Virus record (IMG/VR): IMGVR_UViG_3300027899_000587
Coordinates: 1 to 39,270 of that record
DNA length: 39,270 bases
Source: a virus
Reading direction: 5' to 3' (one strand)
The notes beneath the pieces were generated by a model, which was not told the origin of the DNA, did not search any database, and saw only the letters and a program-made list of their open reading frames with translations. A program made the translations under genes and the position numbers. Shown here piece by piece: positions 16,234-23,430 of the stretch. Every line of letters starts with the position of its first letter. The stretch's first letter is position 1.

Positions 16234-16973
16234 GGGCAATTAAAAATATGAAATGGTTTAAATTTTACGGTCAGGATTTCTTGACGGACTCTAAAATGAG
16301 AATTTTAACTGTTGAGGAAAAGATGTGTTGGGTAGTACTAATGTGTCTAGCCAACTCTGAGGACAAAGACGGGAAGATTTTATTCTTGAATGAAGATGAG
16401 GTAATGAAACAAGCAGGCATAGAATACGACACTCCAATGTGGTCTGCTACAAAGGGTTTCTTAGATAAATTTGTAGAATTAAGAATGATAGAGATAGACG
16501 TAACAAACGTAACACAGGGCGTAACGCAGAGTAACAAAGCTGTACGTTACGATGTAACATTAACTAATTTTGATAGGCGACAAACAGAGAATTTAAGCAA
16601 CGCTGAACGCCAAAAAAGACATAGAGAAAAGTTAAAGGAAGGGCTAAGTATAAAGACAAAAGTACGTAACGATAGTAACGTAACACAACGTAACGATAGT
16701 AACGCTAGAATAGATAAGAATAGAATAGAAAAGAATATACATAACATACAGTACGGCGAACTAAAAAAAGTAAGTTTAGCTAGTGAAGAGTATGAAAGAC
16801 TTGTAGACTTATTCGGACAAACTGGAGTAGATGTTTTAATTTTTGAGTTAGATACCTACATCGCTTCAAGTGGTAAAAAATACAAATCTCACTATGCAAC
16901 ACTTCTTAACTGGGCTAAAAGAAAATTTGACCAAAAACAATTACAAACTAAAGGGCGAGGACTCGCACAATAA
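16224..16973 (+). CDS. DnaD-type replication initiator / replisome organiser
   Basis: A 249-residue protein (from GTG 16224). MKWFKFYGQDFLTDSKM (from 9) through DEVMKQAGIEYD and WSATKGFLDKFVELRMIEI is the winged-helix N-terminal domain of phage replisome organisers. A charged, Asn/Arg-rich linker follows, then KKYKSHYATLLNWAKRK. It would load host replication proteins at the phage origin. GTG 16224 has the better ribosome site (AAGGGG) and lies in the pseudoknot; ATG 16248 is the family's usual start. Confidence 0.8.
   Translation: MEHRAIKNMKWFKFYGQDFLTDSKMRILTVEEKMCWVVLMCLANSEDKDGKILFLNEDEVMKQAGIEYDTPMWSATKGFLDKFVELRMIEIDVTNVTQGVTQSNKAVRYDVTLTNFDRRQTENLSNAERQKRHREKLKEGLSIKTKVRNDSNVTQRNDSNARIDKNRIEKNIHNIQYGELKKVSLASEEYERLVDLFGQTGVDVLIFELDTYIASSGKKYKSHYATLLNWAKRKFDQKQLQTKGRGLAQ
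16499..16704 (+). repeat. CGTAAC iteron cluster inside the initiator gene (origin candidate)
   Basis: CGTAAC occurs at 16499, 16508, 16520, 16665, 16679 and 16689 and inverted at 16546. A perfect 17-bp direct repeat, ACGTAACGATAGTAACG, lies at 16664-16680 and 16688-16704 (24 bp apart). Iterons in the initiator's own linker coding region are known from lambda gene O. The repeats might instead reflect low-complexity coding. Confidence 0.45.
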
Positions 16974-16975
16974 CT

Positions 16976-17347
16976 ATGAAATATTTTAAAGTAAAAATTG
17001 GATTCGGAAATGATGATTTTATCTCAATAGATGAAACTGAATTAAAGTCGGCTTTGGTTGCACAAGTAACTGGTAAAGTAGCAGTCTTCAAAGAAGGCTC
17101 AATTGCTGGTAACTCAATCATCTCAGTGCTTCCAGACTACAATCGGGAAATGGGATACAACCGTGATTATAAATTAACTGGCGAGGATTACGATTACATC
17201 GGCTCTAAGCGAGTAGATGAGAGTCGCAACATGATTGAACTTGCAACAAGAGAAGCTAAAGGACTTCCTATTCCAAGTAGCGAAGTAAATAAACAAGTTG
17301 AGGATATGGCAAATGAATTAGGTAACTTCTTTAAAAGATTAAATTAA
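16976..17347 (+). CDS. Conserved unknown early protein
   Basis: A 123-residue soluble protein (MKYFKVKIGFGNDDFISIDETEL...) with an N-terminal beta region and C-terminal helices (VEDMANELGNFFKRL). I recall similar proteins only as unknowns. It starts 2 bp after the initiator gene stop, so it is probably co-transcribed and may assist replication. Confidence 0.65.
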   Translation: MKYFKVKIGFGNDDFISIDETELKSALVAQVTGKVAVFKEGSIAGNSIISVLPDYNREMGYNRDYKLTGEDYDYIGSKRVDESRNMIELATREAKGLPIPSSEVNKQVEDMANELGNFFKRLN

Positions 17348-17351
17348 AACA

Positions 17352-17531
17352 ATGAGCGTACAAATATTAATGGCTAACACCCTAGACGGTTTAGAAAATA
17401 AAATAGGACATGCACTAAATGAAGGTTGGGATTTAGCAGGGCATATAACAAGCTATACTGTTAATACACTTACAAAATCTGGTATGACCGAACATAGGAA
17501 TATGTTTTATATATTGGTAATGAAGGCTTAA
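17352..17531 (+). CDS. Small unknown early protein
   Basis: A 59-residue ORF with TLDGLENKIGHALNEGWDLAGH in the N-terminal half, like small 'W-x-x-x-G' (DUF1737-type) proteins, and a hydrophobic end. It starts 4 bp after the previous gene and ends just before the TTTTCCACA box of promoter 2. Confidence 0.6.
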   Translation: MSVQILMANTLDGLENKIGHALNEGWDLAGHITSYTVNTLTKSGMTEHRNMFYILVMKA

Positions 17532-17533
17532 AA

Positions 17534-17543
17534 GTTTTCCACA
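17534..17543 (+). promoter_or_regulatory. GTTTTCCACA box before promoter 2
   Basis: Identical 10-mer to those at 15446 and 20328, located 18 bp upstream of the -35 of early promoter 2. Confidence 0.5.
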
Positions 17544-17561
17544 GGTTTATTTAAAGTATGC

Positions 17562-17590
17562 TTGACTTGTCTATCGGACAAGTATAGAAT
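17562..17590 (+). promoter_or_regulatory. Early promoter 2 with CTTGTC-N5-GACAAG operator
   Basis: TTGACT (17562-17567), 17 bp, TAGAAT (17585-17590). A perfect palindrome ACTTGTC-tatcg-GACAAGT (17565-17583) fills the -35 edge and spacer. The same arms with a different centre occur in promoter 3 (20358-20376), so one protein probably controls both. Confidence 0.75.
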
Positions 17591-17618
17591 ATAGATATTA
17601 GCAATTAATAATAAATAT

Positions 17619-17882
17619 ATGAACGCACAAGAAATACAAGAGGATAGTATCAAGCCAAAATGTAACAAATGTGATGAAGACGGATACATCAAAGACACCG
17701 AGTATTCACGTCACAGTTGCGAGTGTGGTTGGGCGATAGAACAAACTGCTCTAAAGTTCAACAAGATGTTTCCAACAATAGAAAGTTTGTTTGCTTATGG
17801 ACACAAGAGAATCCAAGAGAAAAGTAAATTAGAAATAGAAACACCGTTTGAAGTTATCAATTTATTAACCGAACAAAATTAA
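17619..17882 (+). CDS. Small zinc-ribbon-like protein
   Basis: An 87-residue protein with CNKCDEDGY near residues 10-20 and SCECGW further on: two cysteine pairs likely to bind zinc, as in DnaJ-type or zinc-ribbon proteins. The C-terminal half is helical. First gene of the promoter 2 unit and directly abutting the SSB-like gene. Confidence 0.6.
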   Translation: MNAQEIQEDSIKPKCNKCDEDGYIKDTEYSRHSCECGWAIEQTALKFNKMFPTIESLFAYGHKRIQEKSKLEIETPFEVINLLTEQN

Positions 17883-18251
17883 ATGAAAACAATTAATATT
17901 AAGGGTCGTGAGTATGTTCCAGTAGTTGAGAGAGTAAAAGAAGCACACAACCTTGATAAAGATGTTTCAATCACCACAGAGGTTGTAGAGTTTGGCGATA
18001 GAGTTTCAGTAAAAGCCACAGTAACTTTTAAAGGAAAAACATTTACAGGTCATTCACAATCAGAATATGGAAAAGGAATGATGGGAGGTGTAGCTTTAGA
18101 GGTTGCTGAAACTTCTGCTGTTGGTAGAGCATTAGGATTTGCAAACATTGGATTACTAGACGGAATTGCAAGTGCGGACGAAATGAGAAAAGTAAAAACA
18201 ATTAAACAAACTAATACAGAATCATCTGATGACGATGATTTACCATTTTAA
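17883..18251 (+). CDS. SSB/annealase-like ssDNA-binding protein
   Basis: A 122-residue protein. EYVPVVERVKEAH, a beta-region VEFGDRVSVKATVTF and ALEVAETSAVGRALGFANIG resemble phage single-strand DNA-binding/annealing proteins. The C-terminus ends in DDDDLPF, the acidic tip by which SSB recruits partner proteins. A role in phage replication or recombination is likely; the exact class is uncertain. Confidence 0.6.
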   Translation: MKTINIKGREYVPVVERVKEAHNLDKDVSITTEVVEFGDRVSVKATVTFKGKTFTGHSQSEYGKGMMGGVALEVAETSAVGRALGFANIGLLDGIASADEMRKVKTIKQTNTESSDDDDLPF

Positions 18252-18253
18252 CT

Positions 18254-18571
18254 ATGAAAACAATAATAACAATCAACGTATTAAAAATACCAAAAGATAA
18301 ACTAGTAGAAAGAACTTATGAAAATAAGCTAGGTCAAACAATTATAGAAAAAAACTTTACTTTTGAATTACAGGATTTAAAAGAAAAAACATTTATCAAG
18401 GAAGGTGAAAACTGGAGAATGCTAAAAACTCACTTTGCTAGTTTGCCTAAAGAAAATAAAGATGACCAAACTATTTACATTGGTAGCGGTATTCAATTTG
18501 AACAAAAAGATACAACAAGTGGCGGATTCAATGGAGAAAAGGCTATTGCTGTGGATTCTATTCCCTTCTAA
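18254..18571 (+). CDS. Possible OB-fold partner with SSB-like IPF tail
   Basis: A 105-residue beta-rich protein (MKTIITINVLKIPKDKL ... FTFELQDLKEKTFIK) ending in VDSIPF, another SSB-style tip. It starts 2 bp after the SSB-like gene. It may be a second ssDNA-binding subunit; I cannot name its family. Confidence 0.55.
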   Translation: MKTIITINVLKIPKDKLVERTYENKLGQTIIEKNFTFELQDLKEKTFIKEGENWRMLKTHFASLPKENKDDQTIYIGSGIQFEQKDTTSGGFNGEKAIAVDSIPF

Positions 18572-18601
18572 TTGCCACCTATTTGCCCCGTACAGCGTAC
18601 T

Positions 18602-18630
18602 TTGCCATATCAGACGACTCATTGTATATT
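18602..18630 (+). promoter_or_regulatory. Early promoter TTGCCA-N17-TATATT
   Basis: TTGCCA (18602-18607) and TATATT (18625-18630) are 17 bp apart in the 95-bp gap before the next gene. It lacks the TTTTCCACA box of the other early promoters. Confidence 0.5.
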
Positions 18631-18666
18631 TAGGGCTAAATTAACCTTATAAAACAACAAACTAAA

Positions 18667-18900
18667 ATGACAACAAAAAAAGATAAAATATACACAATGG
18701 ACAAAGCCTTTACCTTTGAAAGGCAAAAAGGATATTTACCAATGGGATATATTACAGTTGAAGATGAAATAAAGGCACTTTGTAAGAAAAATAGAATTGT
18801 TGTTCAAAGTATTGTTAAATTTGATGGTTATAGGGTTTATGGAACTAAGACGAGAAGTCATAAAGAATGTTTGGATTTACAAAAAATTATAAACAAATAA
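18667..18900 (+). CDS. Unknown early protein
   Basis: A 77-residue basic protein (YTMDKAFTFERQKGYLPMGYI). No family recognised. It follows a promoter with a 36-nt leader lacking a ribosome site. One base separates it from the next gene. Confidence 0.55.
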   Translation: MTTKKDKIYTMDKAFTFERQKGYLPMGYITVEDEIKALCKKNRIVVQSIVKFDGYRVYGTKTRSHKECLDLQKIINK

Positions 18901-18901
18901 A

Positions 18902-19105
18902 ATGAAAACACAACAAGATATAGTCCTAGAAAAGCTAATAAGAGAGGGTGAAGTTTCAAACAAGTGGGCGATATTTAATGGAATATGGCGACTTGGGGCG
19001 GTTATACACTCAATCCGAGAACAAGGATTCAATATAATCGGGGATTATGAGGTAGTAAATGGTCGTAAGAGTAAGAATTTTATTTATAAATATATACAAC
19101 AATAA
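18902..19105 (+). CDS. Helix-turn-helix protein (HTH_39-like)
   Basis: A 67-residue protein. VLEKLIREGEVSNKWAI and RLGAVIHSIREQGFNI follow the layout of small helix-turn-helix proteins in phages (RL..RI..LR..G pattern), which may regulate transcription. It is a candidate ligand for the palindromic operators in the early promoters. Confidence 0.6.
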   Translation: MKTQQDIVLEKLIREGEVSNKWAIFNGIWRLGAVIHSIREQGFNIIGDYEVVNGRKSKNFIYKYIQQ

Positions 19106-19106
19106 T

Positions 19107-19475
19107 ATGCGTGAAATTAAATTTAGAGCGTGGGATAAAAAAAGAAAATATATAGGGTATTTTGATTTAGAATCTCATAGTGAAGATGGTATAGATTTAT
19201 GTGGAATAGACGGCTTTTATAAATATTCAACACCTTTGTGTGATTTAGAAATTATGCAATACACAGGACTCAAAGATAAAAATGGTGTAGAGATTTATGA
19301 GGGGGATATAGTAAAGTATAATAGTAGAACATATGGAGATGTATGTAATTCAGAACCAAAAATAATAATATGGAATGAAGCAGAAGCTAAATTTGATTTC
19401 AAGGAAAGTTTTATGGGATTACATTATAGAACTTATGAAGTAATTGGAAATATTTATGAAACCACTAACTCCTAA
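19107..19475 (+). CDS. YopX family protein
   Basis: A 122-residue protein. MREIKFRAWDKKRKYI at the start, then LEIMQYTGLKDKNGVEIYEGDIV and a C-terminal YEVIGNIYE are the YopX signature found in many phages and prophages. The function is unknown. The ATG at 19107 is chosen because the family always starts MREIKFRAW; earlier in-frame codons overlap the upstream gene. Confidence 0.85.
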   Translation: MREIKFRAWDKKRKYIGYFDLESHSEDGIDLCGIDGFYKYSTPLCDLEIMQYTGLKDKNGVEIYEGDIVKYNSRTYGDVCNSEPKIIIWNEAEAKFDFKESFMGLHYRTYEVIGNIYETTNS

Positions 19476-19800
19476 ACAAAGAACACTTCAACAAAACAAG
19501 GCTTGCCATATTTACTTTTTAGAGGTTGCTCGTGAACTTAACAATGCAGGTATTGGAATGTCTAACTTCTTAAAAGATTTTGAAATAGATGTAACCCAAC
19601 AAAGTGTTAAAGATGTTTTCAGAGCAATAGGTAAAGCAAAGTATGGCAAGGTAAGTACAGCAGATTTAACCACAACAGAACTACAAGGTTGTTGGGAGGA
19701 GTTTAACAGAGCTTTGGGAAGTCGTGGCGTAGATATTCCATTTCCTAACGCTTCAGGCTTCACAGATGAGATTATTAATAACGGTGGATATATAAAATGA
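19456..19800 (+). CDS. Conserved phage protein, possibly NinB/Orf-like
   Basis: A 114-residue protein. LTPKQRTLQQNKACHIYFLEVARELNNAG and FNRALGSRGVDIPFP resemble a small early phage protein often placed beside NinG. A role in recombination is possible (NinB-like), not proven. Start 19456 (MKPLTPK) is preferred to 19444. It overlaps the YopX gene by 20 bp and the NinG gene by 4 bp. Confidence 0.55.
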   Translation: MKPLTPKQRTLQQNKACHIYFLEVARELNNAGIGMSNFLKDFEIDVTQQSVKDVFRAIGKAKYGKVSTADLTTTELQGCWEEFNRALGSRGVDIPFPNASGFTDEIINNGGYIK

Positions 19801-20198
19801 AACTTAAAACAAAAGTTAAAAGTTTAGCCAAATGGAAAAAAGAACTCGACCAGATTTTCAGTAGGTTTATACGGTACAGAGATAATGGGCAATGTTTTAC
19901 TTGCCCCAACAAGAATGACCCCAAGCATATGCAAAACGGACACTTCAACCCTCGTCAGTATTTATCAACAAGATATGACGAACGAAATAATAATTGTCAG
20001 TGCTACGCTTGCAACATGCTATACGGCGGACAGCCAGCAACATACGCAGTTAGACTAGAATTAAAATACGGCAAAGGAATTGTACAAGAACTAGAAAAGG
20101 AAAGATGGAGACCAGTTAAGTTAGACGCAATTTGGTATCAAGAAAAGATTAACTATTATAAATTAAAAGTAGAAGAATATGAAAAAACTAACAGATAA
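19797..20198 (+). CDS. ninG: NinG/Rap-type recombination nuclease
   Basis: A 133-residue protein. A helical leader (LDQIFSRFIRYRDNG), zinc pair CFTCPNK, MQNGHFNPR, then NNNCQCYACNMLYGG and YAVRLELKYG match the NinG (lambda Rap) family, which cuts branched DNA in recombination. The C-x2-C, His and later C-x2-C residues are all present. It overlaps the previous gene by 4 bp and the HTH gene by 20 bp. Confidence 0.85.
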   Translation: MKLKTKVKSLAKWKKELDQIFSRFIRYRDNGQCFTCPNKNDPKHMQNGHFNPRQYLSTRYDERNNNCQCYACNMLYGGQPATYAVRLELKYGKGIVQELEKERWRPVKLDAIWYQEKINYYKLKVEEYEKTNR

Positions 20199-20343
20199 AC
20201 AGAAGTTAATACTAAAGACAAGAAAGAAACACCCACGTTATAATACGGTACAAATTGCACAAGATGTAGGGTGTTCAAAGCAATATGTCTTACTAGTATT
20301 AAAGGCTAAGATTAAAGATAAAATTGAGTTTTCCACATGTTAG
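20179..20343 (+). CDS. Small helix-turn-helix protein
   Basis: A 54-residue basic protein. TVQIAQDVGCSKQYVLLVLK is a clear helix-turn-helix. It could regulate the promoters or act in replication. Its last codons contain the GTTTTCCACA box of promoter 3, so box and gene end overlap. Confidence 0.6.
   Translation: MKKLTDKQKLILKTRKKHPRYNTVQIAQDVGCSKQYVLLVLKAKIKDKIEFSTC
20328..20337 (+). promoter_or_regulatory. GTTTTCCACA box before promoter 3
   Basis: The fourth copy of the box, 17 bp before the -35 of early promoter 3 and inside the 3' end of the HTH gene. Confidence 0.5.
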
Positions 20344-20354
20344 TTTATAGGCAG

Positions 20355-20383
20355 TTGACTTGTCTGTTAGACAAGTATATACT
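20355..20383 (+). promoter_or_regulatory. Early promoter 3 with CTTGTC-N5-GACAAG operator
   Basis: TTGACT (20355-20360), 17 bp, TATACT (20378-20383). The palindrome ACTTGTC-tgtta-GACAAGT (20358-20376) has the same arms and position as in promoter 2. Confidence 0.75.
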
Positions 20384-20412
20384 AAGTATATTAATCAATT
20401 AATATTAAATAT

Positions 20413-20559
20413 ATGAACAAAAACAACGTAGGCGAAATAAACAATTTAGCATTTAGAAAGGAAAAGTCAGATTATAACTTCGGGACTTGGTTAGCAGGAT
20501 TTGCAATAGTATTAGCTATAATCTCATATGCAACATTATTAGCACTAGCATTTAACTAA
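20413..20559 (+). CDS. Small membrane protein
   Basis: A 48-residue ORF with one hydrophobic segment (WLAGFAIVLAIISYATLLAL) after a polar N-terminus. Function unknown; possibly acts on the host membrane. Expressed from promoter 3. Confidence 0.55.
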   Translation: MNKNNVGEINNLAFRKEKSDYNFGTWLAGFAIVLAIISYATLLALAFN

Positions 20560-20565
20560 ACCAAT

Positions 20566-20856
20566 ATGACATTTCAAGATTACCTATACAAACAATTTGA
20601 GAATCAAACAGACGGAGTATTGAATGATGACGCAAAAGAAAACTTTGAGGATTGGCTAGATAATAATTTAATGAGAGAAGAATATATTGCTATGGCAAAT
20701 GACTATGCAAAGATTCAATGGAAAAAAGGTCGTGACGAATTACTACTACTTCAAAAGCTACAAAGAGAATCACAAGAAGAAGGAGATGAATCAAGTGGAG
20801 ATGTAGGAGATTTTAGTGGTGCTAGTGATACTTTAACAGACTTTAATAATCGCTAG
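20566..20856 (+). CDS. Acidic early protein
   Basis: A 96-residue acidic protein: helical N-terminal two thirds (DDAKENFEDWLDNNLM, IQWKKGRDELLLLQKLQ) and a Gly/Ser/Asp-rich tail. No family recognised. Six bases after the membrane protein. Confidence 0.55.
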   Translation: MTFQDYLYKQFENQTDGVLNDDAKENFEDWLDNNLMREEYIAMANDYAKIQWKKGRDELLLLQKLQRESQEEGDESSGDVGDFSGASDTLTDFNNR

Positions 20857-20863
20857 AAAAGAT

Positions 20864-21592
20864 ATGGCGACAAAAGGCGTAAAACAATCAGAAGAACATA
20901 TAAAGAAAAGGTGTTTAGCACTAAAAGGAAAATTTGTTTCTGAAAAGATAAAGTTAAAGATTAGTAGAACACTTAAAGGCAGAAAGATGTCAGATGAACA
21001 AAAGGCGAAACTAAGACTTTACTGGAATAATAAACCAAGAATGTCCGAAGAAACTAAGGACAAGATAAGGAAAGCAAATTTTGGTAAATTAATGACTCCA
21101 GAACAAATCCAAAAATTAAGAGATTCACATACTGGTAAAAAACTTACTGAAAAGACAAAAGAAAAACTTAGACTTTATTGGACTGGTAGAAAGAGAGGTC
21201 CTGCATCAGAAAAAGAAAGAGCTAGATTATTAAGTTATGTGAAAGGAAAAGTAACTTCAATAGAAACTAGAAAAAAGTTAAGTGAAATTGGAAAGAAACG
21301 AGTATCTGATGGATTACATAATAACTACAAAGGAGGAATTACTAAAGATAATATAAGAATAAGAGTAAGTTTAGAATATAGACTATGGAGAGAATCGGTT
21401 TTTAAAAGAGATAACTTTACTTGTATATGGTGTGGGCAAGTTGGAGGTAAAATACAGGCAGACCATATAAAACCATTTGCATATTATCCAGAATTACGAT
21501 TTGCGATAGATAACGGTAGAACATTATGTAAACCATGTCACTTAAAAACAGATACTTGGGGTAATAGACATTATAAAATCAACCATAAATAA
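20864..21592 (+). CDS. NUMOD3-HNH (homing-type) endonuclease
   Basis: A 242-residue protein. Four or more short basic repeats of the type EETK(D/E)KIR.A..GK (about 20-160) are NUMOD3 DNA-binding modules. The C-terminus is an HNH nuclease: FKRDNFTCIWCG, QADHIKPF (catalytic H), FAIDNGRTLCKPCH. Such genes are usually selfish and spread by cutting unoccupied phage alleles. It forms a cluster with small early genes. Confidence 0.85.
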   Translation: MATKGVKQSEEHIKKRCLALKGKFVSEKIKLKISRTLKGRKMSDEQKAKLRLYWNNKPRMSEETKDKIRKANFGKLMTPEQIQKLRDSHTGKKLTEKTKEKLRLYWTGRKRGPASEKERARLLSYVKGKVTSIETRKKLSEIGKKRVSDGLHNNYKGGITKDNIRIRVSLEYRLWRESVFKRDNFTCIWCGQVGGKIQADHIKPFAYYPELRFAIDNGRTLCKPCHLKTDTWGNRHYKINHK

Positions 21593-21594
21593 AC

Positions 21595-21771
21595 ATGAAA
21601 AACACAAACATATCACAACTCGGTTGCTCTACATTAGGCGAGCAAATAGAGAAGAATAGAAAGCTAGCAAGAGAAGATAAGGCGTGGAACTTTCTAACAG
21701 CCTTTGTAGTATTTATCGGACTAGTAATGATTATTAGCTTTTTACTACAACAATATGAATCAATTTACTGA
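21595..21771 (+). CDS. Small membrane protein
   Basis: A 58-residue ORF with a charged N-terminal half and a hydrophobic segment FLTAFVVFIGLVMIISFLL. Overlaps the next membrane gene by 17 bp. Unknown function. Confidence 0.5.
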   Translation: MKNTNISQLGCSTLGEQIEKNRKLAREDKAWNFLTAFVVFIGLVMIISFLLQQYESIY

Positions 21772-21868
21772 AAGACTTATAGCCACAATATTAGGAAGTT
21801 TCGTAGGTTCTTTTATAGGAATCCTATTAGGGGAACTGCTTATTAGCTTTTTAACAATACCAAGATAA
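21755..21868 (+). CDS. Small glycine-rich membrane peptide
   Basis: A 37-residue hydrophobic ORF (ATILGSFVGSFIGILLGELL). The end overlaps the next start (TAATG at 21866-21870). Unknown; may insert in the inner membrane. Confidence 0.45.
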   Translation: MNQFTERLIATILGSFVGSFIGILLGELLISFLTIPR

Positions 21869-22035
21869 TGAAAATAGTTAAAAGTTTTTACGCTTGTGGA
21901 GAATGGGTGAACTCTGAAAAAGAAGGAGATATTGAATTCTTTTTTATCAACGGAGAAATGGCAAATGTTTTTTGGCTAAGAAAGGGAAAAACAGAATGGA
22001 ACGGAAAATTTATTGAAATAATACAATACTATTAA
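21868..22035 (+). CDS. Small unknown early protein
   Basis: A 55-residue soluble ORF (MKIVKSFYACGEWVNSEKEG...), beta-prone. It overlaps the previous stop by one base and lies 1 bp from the next gene. No family recognised. Confidence 0.55.
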   Translation: MKIVKSFYACGEWVNSEKEGDIEFFFINGEMANVFWLRKGKTEWNGKFIEIIQYY

Positions 22036-22036
22036 C

Positions 22037-22495
22037 ATGACACCAAAAGAATATAAAAACAAAGTGATGGTTAAGGTGGTGGGGAGCTCGTATATTGAAG
22101 ATACAGAAACTGTAAAGAAGCTAATGGGTAAAATATACGAAGTCACGGCAATTAATTATGAAGAAAAAGTATTAATTGTAAATGGCTATACTTTCAACCT
22201 CTCCGATGTTCAAATAGCTACACCAGTGATGTATGAGGGAGTTAATGTGTGCTTACAAGACAAAATTCAATTTGAAGAATATTGGTATGAAGTATATGAC
22301 TATATTTGGTATGACGGAAGATACCAATTATTTGTAAAAAATACTCAAGTTGAATGGAAAATAGATAAATCTCAAATCCAAGCCCTAGACCCCCTCTACA
22401 AAGAAGTTAAAGAAGAACTAGCAGTAGGTAGTGAAGTGGAAATTACAACAAAAGAAGGTAAGATTTATCAAGCGACAATAAATAATATAAAATAA
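22037..22495 (+). CDS. Unknown early protein
   Basis: A 152-residue beta-rich acidic protein with a tyrosine/tryptophan-rich middle (EEYWYEVYDYIWYDGRYQLF). Two halves look similar (VKKLMGKIYEVTAINYEEK / EITTKEGKIYQATINNI). No family recognised. Confidence 0.55.
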   Translation: MTPKEYKNKVMVKVVGSSYIEDTETVKKLMGKIYEVTAINYEEKVLIVNGYTFNLSDVQIATPVMYEGVNVCLQDKIQFEEYWYEVYDYIWYDGRYQLFVKNTQVEWKIDKSQIQALDPLYKEVKEELAVGSEVEITTKEGKIYQATINNIK

Positions 22496-22498
22496 TAT

Positions 22499-22903
22499 AT
22501 GAAAAAAATAGGATTAAATTTAAAAGACATAGCAGACACAGTTGAGATTTCAGATGGCTACCATACTTTTGATGAATTATATGAGCATAGAATTGCTTTA
22601 TATATTGCTCTATGTAAATCAATTCAAAGAAATAGATATTACGGTGATGAAAGAAATCATGTACCAGAAAAAATAGCAGGGGATATGTTAGTGTGGCGTT
22701 CTCAACTTCACAGTGATGGTTCTAATTATGATGGTTGGTTTATTTTAGGAATAGACGATAGAAAAGGAAAACAAATCACATATCATCTTCCAAATGAAAA
22801 GTGGGAAGAAACAGAATTTGCACAGACTCTTAAAAAAGCACCAAAGTTTGACGGACATACATCAGAAGATGTTTTAAAAAGACTATCAGATTTACTCAAC
22901 TAA
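22499..22903 (+). CDS. Conserved phage early protein
   Basis: A 134-residue protein. ISDGYHTFDELYEHRIALYIAL, RSQLHSDGSNYDGWFI, QITYHLPNEKW and APKFDGHTSEDVLKRL match a protein seen in many phages (annotated only as hypothetical, as I recall). Function unknown. The strong family match supports the start at 22499. Confidence 0.7.
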   Translation: MKKIGLNLKDIADTVEISDGYHTFDELYEHRIALYIALCKSIQRNRYYGDERNHVPEKIAGDMLVWRSQLHSDGSNYDGWFILGIDDRKGKQITYHLPNEKWEETEFAQTLKKAPKFDGHTSEDVLKRLSDLLN

Positions 22904-22904
22904 C

Positions 22905-22958
22905 ATGTCCCCAACACTTAAAGTAGGTCGCATTATTAAGGTTAAGGTAATTGAATAG
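22905..22958 (+). CDS. Possible 17-residue peptide
   Basis: ATG at 22905, MSPTLKVGRIIKVKVIE, in the 60-bp gap between two genes. Basic; may be a chance ORF. Confidence 0.2.
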   Translation: MSPTLKVGRIIKVKVIE

Positions 22959-22963
22959 AGTAT

Positions 22964-23251
22964 ATGAAAGAAATAAAAATAAACATAGATATTGAGGATA
23001 ATTGGGTAGTCGCATTTACAAACCAATTACAAAAATGTATTGATGAGTACGGGATACCAACTTTCTTTGTTGATAAAAATGGTGACGTTGAGAACGTCGT
23101 GTTTGGTAAAAGCTCACATGTTTTTAACAGAGAGTTATTGGAGATAGTGCAAGGTCTATCAGAAGAAGAATTGAAAAACTTAACCATAACTACACAGATT
23201 AGAAAGCATGAAGCGATTATTGAGAACTTAAAAAAAGATTTAACTAAATAA
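22964..23251 (+). CDS. Unknown early protein
   Basis: A 95-residue protein; N-terminal beta (KINIDIEDNWVVAF), C-terminal coiled coil (IRKHEAIIENLKKDL). No family recognised. One base separates it from the next gene. Confidence 0.55.
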   Translation: MKEIKINIDIEDNWVVAFTNQLQKCIDEYGIPTFFVDKNGDVENVVFGKSSHVFNRELLEIVQGLSEEELKNLTITTQIRKHEAIIENLKKDLTK

Positions 23252-23252
23252 T

Positions 23253-23429
23253 ATGGAAAAACATATATTTAAAAAACAATATCAGTTATGGATATTTAAT
23301 GGTGAAGGAGGATACTCATTTACAGGATACGATACTCTAGCAGAATGTTTATCAGCTGAAAAATACACAACTGACTGGTACATAACAAAGCGAGTTGACT
23401 TTTATATTGAAGAAATTAATGAAAAATAA
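23253..23429 (+). CDS. Small unknown early protein
   Basis: A 58-residue ORF rich in aromatic residues (QLWIFNGEGGYSFTGYDTL). Starts 1 bp after the previous stop and 1 bp before the next start; tight packing is its main support. Confidence 0.5.
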   Translation: MEKHIFKKQYQLWIFNGEGGYSFTGYDTLAECLSAEKYTTDWYITKRVDFYIEEINEK

Positions 23430-23430
23430 T

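Noticed and set aside
16499-16704. CRISPR array
   Set aside because: The repeats are 6-17 bp, irregularly spaced and inside a coding gene.
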